Source of the DNA: Deltaproteobacteria bacterium IMCC39146
Lineage (GTDB): Bacteria; Desulfobacterota; Desulfuromonadia; Desulfuromonadales; BM103
DNA length: 64,000 nt
Direction of reading: 5' to 3'
Assembly: GCA_030005635.1 (NCBI GenBank)
Contig: JARUHP010000004.1
Location: forward strand, 62,001-126,000
Shown here: positions 35,670-44,213 of the stretch, piece after piece
Numbering within the stretch: the stretch's first letter is position 1
How the letters are laid out: the number at the start of each line of letters is the position of its first letter
Position numbers and translations under genes: made by a program
Notes under the pieces: model-generated
Database searches by the model: none
Told to the model about the DNA's origin: nothing
Seen by the model: only the letters and a program-made list of their open reading frames with translations

Positions 35670-36004
35670 TTCCGTTAGGGGTTATTAGCATAGGTAAAAG
35701 TAGCACAGTGATTGAGCATGGTCAATCTATAGGCGCCCTCATAAAGACAACTTTACATGCTTATATCTTCTGATAATCTTTAAGGAAATTAGTATAATAG
35801 GTGTTTGGACTTTCCTCGCGAGAAGCGTTAGAATAAGACCGTTAATGCGAGTGATGTTATTCACAACCAGCATACTGACGATGCGTTAATTTCGTCTAAA
35901 GGCAACGAATCTTTAAATATGACCAGTATCGACAACATTATCGTTGACGGATATCGCGTGAAGGCAACGAATTACGAACCGGAAAAAGACCGGGAGCAGA
36001 CATC
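35670..36004. other. Divergent intergenic region
   Basis: About 335 bp between two divergent operons, so promoters for both must lie here. A TATAAT word occurs at about 35793 on the plus strand (TTAGTATAATAGG) without a convincing -35. Two short direct repeats, AAGGCAACGAAT (35899 and 35961 area), are present. No gene is visible. Confidence 0.45.
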
Positions 36005-36271
36005 ATGAAAATGGAGCGAAAATTGCCATTGAGAGATGCCTGGGTCATCTGGTTCCTGCTTGGCGTCGTCATGATCAACTACCCTTTCCTGCACATATTC
36101 AACAAGAATCTGTTGGTTTTCGGGATTCCTTTAACCATCCTGTATTTTTTCGTTGGCTGGCCAATTTCAATTTTTATCATCTATCTTTTCTCTATCTACC
36201 TTGGCCAGGATTCAGAACAGGACAACTCTAATAACGACCCAAAAAGCATCTCTGACGAGGAGACTCCATGA
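36005..36271 (+). CDS. Small two-helix membrane protein
   Basis: 88 residues. Two membrane segments (VIWFLLGVVMINYPFLHIF and a second around LTILYFFVGWPISIFIIYL) and an acidic tail. It resembles the small partner proteins often coded in front of sodium/solute symporters. It overlaps the next gene by 4 bp, so the two are stoichiometrically coupled. Probably an accessory subunit of the symporter-like sensor. Confidence 0.85.
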   Translation: MKMERKLPLRDAWVIWFLLGVVMINYPFLHIFNKNLLVFGIPLTILYFFVGWPISIFIIYLFSIYLGQDSEQDNSNNDPKSISDEETP

Positions 36272-39200
36272 TCCCTGTCTCCGTGGTCGTCTTGACTTCC
36301 CTAGCGTATTTTGGTGTACTTTTTGGTGTCGCCTTTTACGCAGACCGCCAGCGCAAACTTGGCCGAAGCGTAATTGACAACGCAGCAGTCTACTCTCTCT
36401 CTCTTGCGGTTTATTGCACATCCTGGACATTTTACGGCAGTGTTGGACGAGCAGCAACAACCGGGATCGATTTCCTTACGATCTATCTTGGCCCGACCCT
36501 GATGGCCTTCTCCTGGTGGTTCCTGCTTCGCAAAATAGTCAGGATCAGCAAGGAGCAGAACGTCGCCAGCATCGCTGACTTCATCTCCAGCCGCTATGGC
36601 AAGTCTTCCGCCCTTGGTGCAATAGTCACCATATTCGCTGTGCTTGGCATCATGCCTTACATCGCCCTGCAGCTCAAAGCCGTTGCCCATACCTTTGACT
36701 TGCTCGTCTACCCTTTCGCCACGACCGGCACCACTCATGTTCTGCCCAAATTCGACCTGCACTTTGACTCCGCGCTGGTCGTCGCCATGATCCTCGGTCT
36801 ATTCGGGGTGCTGTTCGGTGCTCGACATCTCGATGCATCTGAACGACATGAGGGACTGGTTGCCGCCATAGCGCTGGAATCGGTTGTTAAAATAATCGCT
36901 TTTGTGGCAGCAGGCATCTTTGTCACCTATGGCCTGTTTGATGGCTTTGGGGATATTTTTACAGAATTCCTGACCCGCTTTCCTGAACGAGAACATCTGT
37001 TACGCCTTGGAAGTGCCGAGAATTCATATGCCCACTGGATGTCCATGACAATCATTTCGATGATGGCCGTTATGTTCCTGCCTCGTCAGTTTCATATCAT
37101 GGTCATTGAGAATTGTCGTGAGGAACATATCCGCAGCGCAATGTGGCGCTTCCCTGCATATATGCTGCTCATCAACATGTTTGTCATCCCGATTGCCCTG
37201 GGTGGTCTTTTACTGAACCATGGCAGCACCTTCAATGCCGATTTCTTCGTCATCACCCTGCCCTTGCAGTATGGTCAACCCTGGCTGGCCCTGCTAGTTT
37301 TCATTGGTGGGTTCTCTGCTTCGGCCGGCATGGTCATGGTCTCATCTGTGGCGCTCTCCACGATGATTCTCAACCACCTCCTCATGCCGATTATCCTCAA
37401 AGTTCACTTCAAAACACAGAACCTTTCGCGGCTCCTCATCAATCTGAAACGCCTCGGCATCATTGCCGTCATCTTTCTCGGCTACCTTTATTACCGGTTA
37501 CTCGGTGAATCAGCAGCGCTGGTTAATATAGGTCTGATCTCCTTTGTCGCGGCGACCCAGTTTGCCCCAGCTGTCATCGGTGGTCTCTACTGGCGGCAGG
37601 CAACACGGCGCGGAGCGACAGTCGGTCTCATCCTTGGCTTCATCGTCTGGTTCTACACCTTACTGATTCCCACCTTTGTACAATCCGGCTGGATGAGTAC
37701 TGCGATTGTTGAGCAGGGTTTATGGGGCTTAACCATTCTCAAACCGACCGAACTGTTCGGCTTAAGTGGCTTTGATTTATGGACACATTCTCTGTTCTGG
37801 ACGATGTTTGTTAACCTCGGCAGCTACCTTGCGATCTCACTGCTCACCAAACCGTGTGAAGCCGAGTTGGAACAAATTCGTAAGTTCGTCGACGTTTACA
37901 ACCCACTGCCCATCAAGACGGAGAGGACGCGAATCACCAGGGCTCCGACTGTCATCGAGTTTGTCGACCTGATGGCTAAATTTATCGGCGAAAAGCAAGC
38001 CCATGCTTCAATCAGCGCCTACCTTGGTGATAGTGAAATAGATGAGAAAGGAAGTCTTTCAGAGGATGAACTCCCCAAGCTCAAACGCTTTACAGAGTTG
38101 ACTCTGGCCGGCTCCGTCGGAGCCGCACCGGCTCGCATTATCATTGAAAAATACCTCTCGGCGCGGGGCAGCCATATGGAAGATGTATTTGACCTGTTCG
38201 GCTCGGTCAACATCAGCAGGACTGCCAGTCGTGAGCAACTGGGCGTACTCTACGAGGCGGCCCACACCGTTGCCAGTGGCAATGATCTGCAGTCCATACT
38301 CGACGAGATTCTCAAAATCTTTACGGATCAGTTTAAATTCGACCTCTGCGTCATCCGCATCCTCGATGAAGATCGTCAGACTTTGACTGTCCGCAGTCAG
38401 CGCGGTATGACCTCAGAACATTTCGGCGAGTCAGAACGTGATCTTACGACAGACACCTTTATCGGCGAGACCTATCTGACCAACAATGTCAGTGTTGTTA
38501 ATGACTCTGACTTCATCAGTAAGCCCAAAACTGCAGAGATAATTCACCGCGAAAAGATTCTCTCCTTGGCTCATGCTCCGATTGCCGTGGAAGGTCAGCC
38601 GATAGGCGTCATATCAGCGTTCTCACGTACGGCAAAAGGGATCTTTACCAGTGAGTTTGTAGAACTCTTTACCAGTCTTGCCAGTCAGGTCGGAGTCGCC
38701 TGGCGCAACGCCCAGCAAACCGACCGCTTGATCACGGCTCGCGAACAACAAAGAGAGCTCGCTATTGCCAAGGATATTCAACTGGGCCTTCTGCCGACCA
38801 AAGTCCCTGATTTTCCAGGTGTTCGTCTGGGCGGCCTCTGTATTCCGGCTAAAGAGGTTGGCGGCGACTATTACGATTACCTGATCCATGAAGATGGGCG
38901 TTTGGATCTGGTGATTGCGGACGTCTCAGGTCATAATGTTGGCGCTGCGCTTATCATGGCAGAAACACGGACACTGATCAGGTCGCGAAGCGACAAATTC
39001 ACAAAACCATCGCAACTGTTGAGAGAACTTAACCAGTTCTTCTATGAGGATCTGACCAGGGCTGAGCTTTTCATCACACTCTTTTATCTGCAATACCAGG
39101 CGGCCTCCCGTGAAATTTCATTTGCCAGTGCCGGCCATTCACCGACCCTGCTGTGGCAAGCCAGGAATCAGCAATGTCTCAGACTTGATCCTGAAGGTTT

Positions 39201-39480
39201 GATTATCGGTGTCAAAGAAGATTTCACTTATGAGCAGGAAACATTGAAGATGGAAGATGGAGATGTCCTGTTGCTCTATACCGATGGCGTGATTGAGGCG
39301 GAGAACAAGAGCAATGAGCTCTTTGGTGAAGAACGCCTGGTAGAGTTACTCAGTGAAAAGCATCAACTGCCGCCACAGGAATTGATCGATTTCATTGTTG
39401 AACAAGTTCGTATTTTCTCCGGGCACCACAATTTCCAGGACGATGTATCGTTGGTCGTCATGCAAGAAACCCGGGAATGA
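36268..39480 (+). CDS. Sodium/solute symporter-like sensor fused to GAF and PP2C (SpoIIE-type) phosphatase
   Basis: 1070 residues. Residues 1-530 form a 13-helix SSS-type transporter (VYSLSLAVYCTSWTFYGSVG, QNVASIADFISSRYGK), as in the CbrA/PutP-like sensors. Residues about 655-815 are a GAF domain. Residues about 830-1068 are a PP2C phosphatase with metal ligands in EVGGDYYDYL, IADVSGHNVGAAL, YTDGVIEAEN and FQDDVSLVVM. Normally such symporter domains feed histidine kinases; here the output is protein dephosphorylation. The next two genes encode a STAS antagonist and an RsbW-type kinase, so the phosphatase should act on the phosphorylated STAS protein. Confidence 0.93.
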   Translation: MIPVSVVVLTSLAYFGVLFGVAFYADRQRKLGRSVIDNAAVYSLSLAVYCTSWTFYGSVGRAATTGIDFLTIYLGPTLMAFSWWFLLRKIVRISKEQNVASIADFISSRYGKSSALGAIVTIFAVLGIMPYIALQLKAVAHTFDLLVYPFATTGTTHVLPKFDLHFDSALVVAMILGLFGVLFGARHLDASERHEGLVAAIALESVVKIIAFVAAGIFVTYGLFDGFGDIFTEFLTRFPEREHLLRLGSAENSYAHWMSMTIISMMAVMFLPRQFHIMVIENCREEHIRSAMWRFPAYMLLINMFVIPIALGGLLLNHGSTFNADFFVITLPLQYGQPWLALLVFIGGFSASAGMVMVSSVALSTMILNHLLMPIILKVHFKTQNLSRLLINLKRLGIIAVIFLGYLYYRLLGESAALVNIGLISFVAATQFAPAVIGGLYWRQATRRGATVGLILGFIVWFYTLLIPTFVQSGWMSTAIVEQGLWGLTILKPTELFGLSGFDLWTHSLFWTMFVNLGSYLAISLLTKPCEAELEQIRKFVDVYNPLPIKTERTRITRAPTVIEFVDLMAKFIGEKQAHASISAYLGDSEIDEKGSLSEDELPKLKRFTELTLAGSVGAAPARIIIEKYLSARGSHMEDVFDLFGSVNISRTASREQLGVLYEAAHTVASGNDLQSILDEILKIFTDQFKFDLCVIRILDEDRQTLTVRSQRGMTSEHFGESERDLTTDTFIGETYLTNNVSVVNDSDFISKPKTAEIIHREKILSLAHAPIAVEGQPIGVISAFSRTAKGIFTSEFVELFTSLASQVGVAWRNAQQTDRLITAREQQRELAIAKDIQLGLLPTKVPDFPGVRLGGLCIPAKEVGGDYYDYLIHEDGRLDLVIADVSGHNVGAALIMAETRTLIRSRSDKFTKPSQLLRELNQFFYEDLTRAELFITLFYLQYQAASREISFASAGHSPTLLWQARNQQCLRLDPEGLIIGVKEDFTYEQETLKMEDGDVLLLYTDGVIEAENKSNELFGEERLVELLSEKHQLPPQELIDFIVEQVRIFSGHHNFQDDVSLVVMQETRE

Positions 39481-39603
39481 TCCACGAGAACAATAAATTA
39501 GCATTAAAGAGAATTTCCTTCAAAGATCGAGTGTTGTGATAATATATCTGCTTGGACTGCTTATAGCTATAAGCGTTCCGATTTCCAGACCAAGGAGTAC
39601 GAA

Positions 39604-39945
39604 ATGAATTTGCAGATTGAGGACAAGGGCGCAGCTGTTCTACTGGCAATCAATGAGGAGCGTCTCGACGCTCATAACAGCGGCGAGCTGAAGAACCAGA
39701 TGTTGAAGCTGTTCGAGGAAGGCAAGAACAACTTGGTTGTAGACCTGCAGGCGGTACGGTTTGTCGACTCTTCCGGCCTTGGAGCCCTGGTTTCAGGTTT
39801 TAAAAACGCCAGCTCACGTAACGGTAATCTAAAACTATCCGGGTTGCAGCTTCAGGTAAAATCGATGTTTGAATTGACGCGCCTGCACCGGGTCTTTGAA
39901 ATCTATACCGACTCTGCTGAGGCGCTGGCAAGCTTCCAGCAATAA
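39604..39945 (+). CDS. STAS-domain anti-sigma-factor antagonist (SpoIIAA/RsbV type)
   Basis: 113 residues. VRFVDSSGLGALVSGF (residues 51-66) holds the phosphorylatable serine at 56 or 57. It should be phosphorylated by the kinase encoded 46 bp downstream and dephosphorylated by the PP2C domain encoded 123 bp upstream. AAGGAG lies before the ATG. No sigma factor gene is next to it. Confidence 0.93.
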   Translation: MNLQIEDKGAAVLLAINEERLDAHNSGELKNQMLKLFEEGKNNLVVDLQAVRFVDSSGLGALVSGFKNASSRNGNLKLSGLQLQVKSMFELTRLHRVFEIYTDSAEALASFQQ

Positions 39946-39990
39946 TCTTTCTCCAGGACGCGAACGCTGTCTTCAACCAGGCCCAAAGCC

Positions 39991-40413
39991 ATGATGACTG
40001 ACCGGATTGCTGTCGACATAAAAGTTCCTAATCAGACACGTTATCTTTGCCTGATCGGGCATATCGGCGAGAACATTGCGCGGACCCTGCGTGATTATAG
40101 CGGAGACCGTGAAAAACTGGCCTTCGACCTCAACCTGGTTTTGACCGAGGCCATGGCGAACGCCATTCAACATGCTAACGAGGGTGACCCGGCTAAAGAG
40201 GTTCATATAGAAATCAGTACCGTCTCCCAGCGCCTGACCATTAAGGTCTTTGATTTCGGCCCAGGCTTTGATGTCGAACAGTACATCGAGCCTCGTCATC
40301 CACTCGAAGAGAACGGCCGCGGCATCTACCTTATCCACACAATCATGGATGAGATATCGTATAATCCGACAGATGAAGGACATGTACTTGAAATGGTTAT
40401 GAATTTAAACTGA
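39991..40413 (+). CDS. RsbW/SpoIIAB-type serine kinase (anti-sigma factor, HATPase)
   Basis: 140 residues of a GHKL ATPase: N-box EAMANAIQHAN (residues 51-61), G1 DFGPGFD and G2 NGRGIYLIHTIMDE. It lacks a histidine-kinase dimerisation region, as expected of an anti-sigma/serine kinase. It would phosphorylate the STAS protein and, when free, bind a target regulator. Last gene of the operon; two intrinsic terminators follow. Confidence 0.93.
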   Translation: MMTDRIAVDIKVPNQTRYLCLIGHIGENIARTLRDYSGDREKLAFDLNLVLTEAMANAIQHANEGDPAKEVHIEISTVSQRLTIKVFDFGPGFDVEQYIEPRHPLEENGRGIYLIHTIMDEISYNPTDEGHVLEMVMNLN

Positions 40414-40435
40414 AGGTGTCCTTGCAGAAAATAAA

Positions 40436-40475
40436 GAGGGCGCTCCCTGTATTCAGGGAGCGCCCTCTGATTGTT
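40436..40475 (+). terminator. Intrinsic terminator 1 of the partner-switch operon
   Basis: A perfect 14-bp stem GAGGGCGCTCCCTG/CAGGGAGCGCCCTC with loop TATT, followed by TGATTGTTT. Confidence 0.9.
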
Positions 40476-40476
40476 T

Positions 40477-40515
40477 ACAAACCCCATATTGAATAGATAT
40501 GGGGTTTGTTTTTAT
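40477..40515 (+). terminator. Intrinsic terminator 2
   Basis: A perfect 13-bp stem ACAAACCCCATAT/ATATGGGGTTTGT, then a run of T. It sits directly after terminator 1 as a back-up. Confidence 0.9.
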
Positions 40516-40616
40516 CTGTCTGATTGATTAAGTGTTTCTTTTTTTTGGTAGTCTCAGGGGAATATATTGTTAATCTGTTTCTTTTTAAGTCTTTGTTGAG
40601 AACTAAAAGCAGAACC

Positions 40617-41016
40617 GGCGGGTCGCGTCCCGCCATACGCCTTACTTTTGTCTAGGCGGCAACAAAAGTAAGCAAAAACGGCTAGCTCCTAGCGGAGGGC
40701 ATATTTCTTTACCCGGTTTCTGAGATTTCTACTCGTTGAGGTTTTGGCATTCCGGCCCGTTTCTGGGGGCCTGGCTGTCGTGTTTTCTAGTAGCGAAAGG
40801 CATAAGAACACAAGATCTTGGGCCTGTCACTACTGGAGAGGTCCTCAAGGGCCTCGTCAACTACGGGGGATGGACAGACTACCAAAGAATTGTACTGCTG
40901 ATATTTGCCACCAGAATGTATCGAGTAAAACATGCCCAGCGCAGCGCCAAGTTTTCTTTTGCTTTGTTTTCTTTGTCGCCACAAAGAAAATGACGTTGCT
41001 GTCGGGCAAACCCGAC
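40617..41016. repeat. Composite palindromic repeat region, no gene
   Basis: Four hairpins lie in a 400-bp gene-free stretch: GGCGGG/CCCGCC at 40617-40634, CTTACTTTTGT/ACAAAAGTAAG at 40641-40672, TTTTCTTTGT/ACAAAGAAAA (loop CGCC) at 40967-40990 and GTCGGG/CCCGAC at 41001-41016. The outer two pairs resemble each other. The 85- and 94-codon frames between them have no coding character. Confidence 0.65.
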
Positions 41017-41047
41017 GGTTTTGCTTAAGTCTTTGGGGTTAAAAAAT

Positions 41048-41671
41048 CTACAAAAAGAGCAACAGATCAACCAACTCATTGTGATGACCCAGCTGCACAT
41101 CAGCCTTCAAACCGCCACGATAATTAGCAAAAGGCATGCCCGCCTCCTGGGCCGCAGCCTGATCAAGCTCGGAGTCGCCGACAAACAACAACTCGTGCGT
41201 TGCGCATTGCAAACGCTTTGCCGCCTCATGCAGCATATCGGGAGCGGGCTTGGGACGCTCTACGTCACGACTGGTAACGACCGTTTTGAAATAGTCGCTC
41301 AGACCAAAATGTTCGAGAATGCTCGGCATACTATAACCACGGTTCGTCGCAACCGCGAGAGGATACGAGCCAGAGAGTCTGGATAAGGCCTCCTGCATGC
41401 CGGGCTCGGGAGTCATAAAAGGAATGAACTGCCGATAATCAAGCTCTGCGGCAAGAGACAGAGCCTGCGGCGTTCGCTCAACACCCAAAAGTTGGCTAAA
41501 AACATGAGGGCTGGCCGCAGTGTGACAAAGATGCGCGCGTGCCTGGTCAGATTCCTCGACATGGGGCTCATCAAAATGGCTCAGAATCGCATTATAATAG
41601 GCCAGATTGGCCCTGCGACTCTCAAACAGGACACCGTCGCAATCGTAGATAATGCCGCGAAAGCGATTCAT
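41048..41671 (-). CDS. HAD-family phosphatase, phosphoglycolate-phosphatase-like
   Basis: 207 residues from the ATG at 41671. HAD motifs I (IIYDCDGVLFES), II (VATNRG), III (RPKPAPDM) and IV (FVGDSELDQAAA) are all present, with an all-helical cap inserted after motif I. This is the Gph/PPase-like subclass. The substrate cannot be told from sequence. The start overlaps lgt by 4 bp. Frames extending upstream to 41710 lie inside lgt. Confidence 0.9.
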   Translation of the reverse strand: MNRFRGIIYDCDGVLFESRRANLAYYNAILSHFDEPHVEESDQARAHLCHTAASPHVFSQLLGVERTPQALSLAAELDYRQFIPFMTPEPGMQEALSRLSGSYPLAVATNRGYSMPSILEHFGLSDYFKTVVTSRDVERPKPAPDMLHEAAKRLQCATHELLFVGDSELDQAAAQEAGMPFANYRGGLKADVQLGHHNELVDLLLFL

Positions 41672-42453
41672 CGCGTGGCCTTGAAACGATATATATAAAT
41701 GAGGCCGCACAGGCCAAAAAGAATCATCGGCAGAGAGAGCAGCTGCCCCATGGTTGCCCCACCCCAGAGAAAACCAAGATGGGCGTCAGGTTGACGAACA
41801 AACTCGACCAAAAAACGGAAGAATCCATAACCGACAAAAAAGCAGAAGAATGGCACACCTCGTTTAGTATTGCGCCGATGCAGCAGATAAAGAATCAGGA
41901 ACAACACTAGACCTTCCAGAAAGGCCTCATAAAGCTGACTCGGGTGCCTGGGCAATCGACCGCCGCCGGGGAACACCATCCCCCAGGGGAGATCAGTAAC
42001 CCTTCCCCAGAGTTCACCATTAATAAAGTTGCCAACCCGCCCCAGCCCAAGACCAATCGTAGACGAAGTGGCAAGAATGTCACCGGCCAGAAGTATCGGC
42101 AGTTGGCGTCGCCAGCAGAAGAAGACCGAGGCAAGCACAACGCCTATCAAACCACCGTGAAAGCTCATCCCGCCTTGCCAGACGGCAAAAACTTCCAACG
42201 GCTTCGAAAGATATTGTCCAGGATTATAGAAAAGCACATAACCCAGCCGACCACCAAGGACTACGCCAATAACACCATAAAAGAGTAAATCCGAGACGCC
42301 CTCTTTGCTCAGGGCGAGATTGCGCATACGTGACAGATGCGTAATCAGCAGGTAGGCAGCACCAAAACCGAGCAGGTACATCATGCCGTACCAGCGAATG
42401 GCCAAGGGGCCAATCTGAAAGATAATCGGATCAATTTGTGGAAAGGACATCAT
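41668..42453 (-). CDS. lgt: Prolipoprotein diacylglyceryl transferase Lgt
   Basis: Adds diacylglycerol to the lipobox cysteine of prolipoproteins, the first step in maturing the many lipoproteins in this window. 261 residues with seven membrane segments; the signature GRVGNFINGELWGR and FHGGLIGV are present, and YEAFLEG follows. Coupled to the HAD gene (4-bp overlap) and 17 bp after the pseudouridine synthase gene. Confidence 0.96.
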   Translation of the reverse strand: MMSFPQIDPIIFQIGPLAIRWYGMMYLLGFGAAYLLITHLSRMRNLALSKEGVSDLLFYGVIGVVLGGRLGYVLFYNPGQYLSKPLEVFAVWQGGMSFHGGLIGVVLASVFFCWRRQLPILLAGDILATSSTIGLGLGRVGNFINGELWGRVTDLPWGMVFPGGGRLPRHPSQLYEAFLEGLVLFLILYLLHRRNTKRGVPFFCFFVGYGFFRFLVEFVRQPDAHLGFLWGGATMGQLLSLPMILFGLCGLIYIYRFKATR

Positions 42454-42470
42454 AGCGGCGTTACAATACC

Positions 42471-43430
42471 TTATCCTTCGAGACCGTTCAAGGAGACATC
42501 CAGTTGCTGGAGGATATCGGAGAAATCATTCGGCAATGGGGCCTTGAAGGTCATTTTTTCTCCGGTGACAGGATGGTTAAAAGAGAGCTCCCGAGAATGT
42601 AACATCTGACGAGGAACATCAACATCATTTATCGTTTGCGGCCCACCATAAGCAGTATCGCCCAACAGAGGCAACCCGGCTTCAGAGAAATGCGCCCGGA
42701 TCTGATGTGACCGGCCTGTTATCAGCTTGACTTCAACCAGACTGGCCTGTTGCATACTTTGCAGCGCGCGATAAAGAGTCTCGGCCTGCTTGCCCCCTCG
42801 TTCGACAGAAACCATAAGGTTTGTCGATCGCCTTTTCGCCAACTGGGAGGAGAAGTGGCCCTCCTTTGTCTCAGGTTTTCCTGCGACCAGCGCCCAGTAG
42901 GTTTTGTCGACATCACGACCTAGAAAAGCCTCAGTCATCTTCTTGTGTGCACGTTTGTGAATCGAGAACACCATGACCCCGGAGGTGTCGAGGTCGAGAC
43001 GTTGCACCATGCCAATACTTGGCTTCTGCCCTCTGCCCTTCGGCCCCTGGAGAAGGTTTTGTAGCTCGGCATATACCGTGCCCTGGTATCGTGATGGAGC
43101 TGGCTGTGTAGGCATACCGGCAGGTTTGTCGAATACAATCAGGTCCTGATCCTGGAACAGGATATGCTTCTGATCCAGCTTCATTGGCGTTAAAGGTTGC
43201 CTGTCTATAAAGACTTCAACACCTTGACCTGTAGAGACAGTCTGGCTACATCGGTGCATCCTGCGACCGGCAAGGTGCACCCCTCCTAGATCAATCAGGC
43301 GCTTTGCCAGGCTTCGTGAAAATGCCTCGTGCGCTTGCGCGAGATAATGGTCGAGACGCAGGCCATTATACTGCTCATCAATAATGAAACGGTAAGCACC
43401 GGGTTTAGGTGTTTTGCATTGAATGGTCAT
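42471..43430 (-). CDS. RluA-family pseudouridine synthase
   Basis: 319 residues: S4 RNA-binding domain (about 20-85) and RluA catalytic domain. The catalytic aspartate is in VQRLDLDTSGVMVF near residue 148, and GRSHQIRAHFSEAGLPLLGD follows near 243. It isomerises uridine in rRNA or tRNA; RluC/RluD-like by length, target uncertain. Minus-strand leader of the rluA-lgt-HAD operon. Confidence 0.92.
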   Translation of the reverse strand: MTIQCKTPKPGAYRFIIDEQYNGLRLDHYLAQAHEAFSRSLAKRLIDLGGVHLAGRRMHRCSQTVSTGQGVEVFIDRQPLTPMKLDQKHILFQDQDLIVFDKPAGMPTQPAPSRYQGTVYAELQNLLQGPKGRGQKPSIGMVQRLDLDTSGVMVFSIHKRAHKKMTEAFLGRDVDKTYWALVAGKPETKEGHFSSQLAKRRSTNLMVSVERGGKQAETLYRALQSMQQASLVEVKLITGRSHQIRAHFSEAGLPLLGDTAYGGPQTINDVDVPRQMLHSRELSFNHPVTGEKMTFKAPLPNDFSDILQQLDVSLNGLEG

Positions 43431-43584
43431 AGATTAAACGTAACCAGCTCACATTGGAATGGCTCAAGAAAATGATTAAGAACATTAAAAGCAAATCCTG
43501 ATAATCGTTGAATCGCTAACAGCACGTTATGTTTAGCATAATCACACAACAGCTGAAAACACCAGAATAATAGAGTCATCATCG

Positions 43585-43612
43585 TTGACAGAAGACAACC
43601 CTGTGCTAGCAT
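43585..43612 (+). promoter_or_regulatory. Sigma-70-type promoter of the putative 6S RNA
   Basis: Perfect -35 TTGACA at 43585-43590, 16-bp spacer, -10 TAGCAT at 43607-43612. It would start transcription near 43619, the 5' end of the predicted RNA. Confidence 0.7.
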
Positions 43613-43618
43613 GAATAT

Positions 43619-43800
43619 AAGCTTTTGGTGTTCTTTGATAACCTCTGGATTGTACGTAATATCCCTGACTGTGCTGGCCAACTGAACGATTTCTTACTCG
43701 AATTCGGGTAGCTGTGAGCAAGCCCGTCCACGAACGGGAAGCCTGAAGCACCCAACCTGGGTATTATTCGACTCTAAAAGGCTCTCTCAAAGGAATAAAA
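43619..43800 (+). ncRNA. ssrS: Probable 6S RNA
   Basis: 6S RNA mimics an open promoter and sequesters the sigma-70 RNA polymerase. The region has no gene, a consensus promoter just upstream and the expected long near-symmetric hairpin: TTCTTTGA near the 5' end pairs with TCAAAGGAA near the 3' end. The apical half carries the conserved phrase GAGCAAGCCCGTCC, a GAACGGGAAGCC arm and CACCCAACCTGGG, which align with E. coli 6S (GTCCGTCCGAGAAGCC). The length of about 180 is normal. The rho-independent hairpin at 43852 may end it. Confidence 0.7.
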
Positions 43801-43851
43801 ACGGCATTCTGGAGGTTGTTAATAACCAAAATATTTCAAAACTTGCAAACA

Positions 43852-43886
43852 AACGCGGCCCCGTATCTAAAAAACGGGGCCGCGTT
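43852..43886. terminator. Bidirectional terminator hairpin
   Basis: A 13-bp stem AACGCGGCCCCGT/ACGGGGCCGCGTT. It lies between the convergent 6S RNA (plus) and ihfB (minus) and could end both; on the minus strand it is followed by TTGTTTG. Confidence 0.75.
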
Positions 43887-43921
43887 GATATATGAACTAT
43901 TAAAAGCATGGAAGGAGCAAA

Positions 43922-44203
43922 TCAGGAGATATTGACCCGCTCACGCAGCTCTTTGCCTGTTTTGAAAAAAGGGGTTTTCTTCGCTGAGATTTGAACGATA
44001 TCGCCGCTTTTAGGATTACGGGCTTCTCGAGCGTCTCGTTCACGTACTGTAAACGAACCAAAGCCACGAATCTCAACGCGATCACCTCCGACCAAGGCAC
44101 TACCGATACTGTCAAAAATTGAATTAACAATCAGCTCAGCCTCACGCTTGTTGAGAACATCATTTTCAGTTGTCAGTTGTTCAATCAGCTCACTCTTAGT
44201 CAT
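43922..44203 (-). CDS. ihfB: Integration host factor subunit beta
   Basis: 93 residues. TKSELIEQLTTEN at the start and VEIRGFGSFTVRERDAREAR NPKSGD in the DNA-binding arm match IHF beta rather than HU. IHF bends DNA and supports sigma-54 promoters. The neighbourhood rpsA-sppA-ihfB resembles the enterobacterial rpsA-ihfB order. Confidence 0.9.
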   Translation of the reverse strand: MTKSELIEQLTTENDVLNKREAELIVNSIFDSIGSALVGGDRVEIRGFGSFTVRERDAREARNPKSGDIVQISAKKTPFFKTGKELRERVNIS

Positions 44204-44213
44204 GGCACACCTC

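Noticed and set aside
40736-41028. Plus-strand frames of 85 and 94 codons
   Set aside because: They lie inside the palindromic block, are low-complexity and lack ribosome sites.
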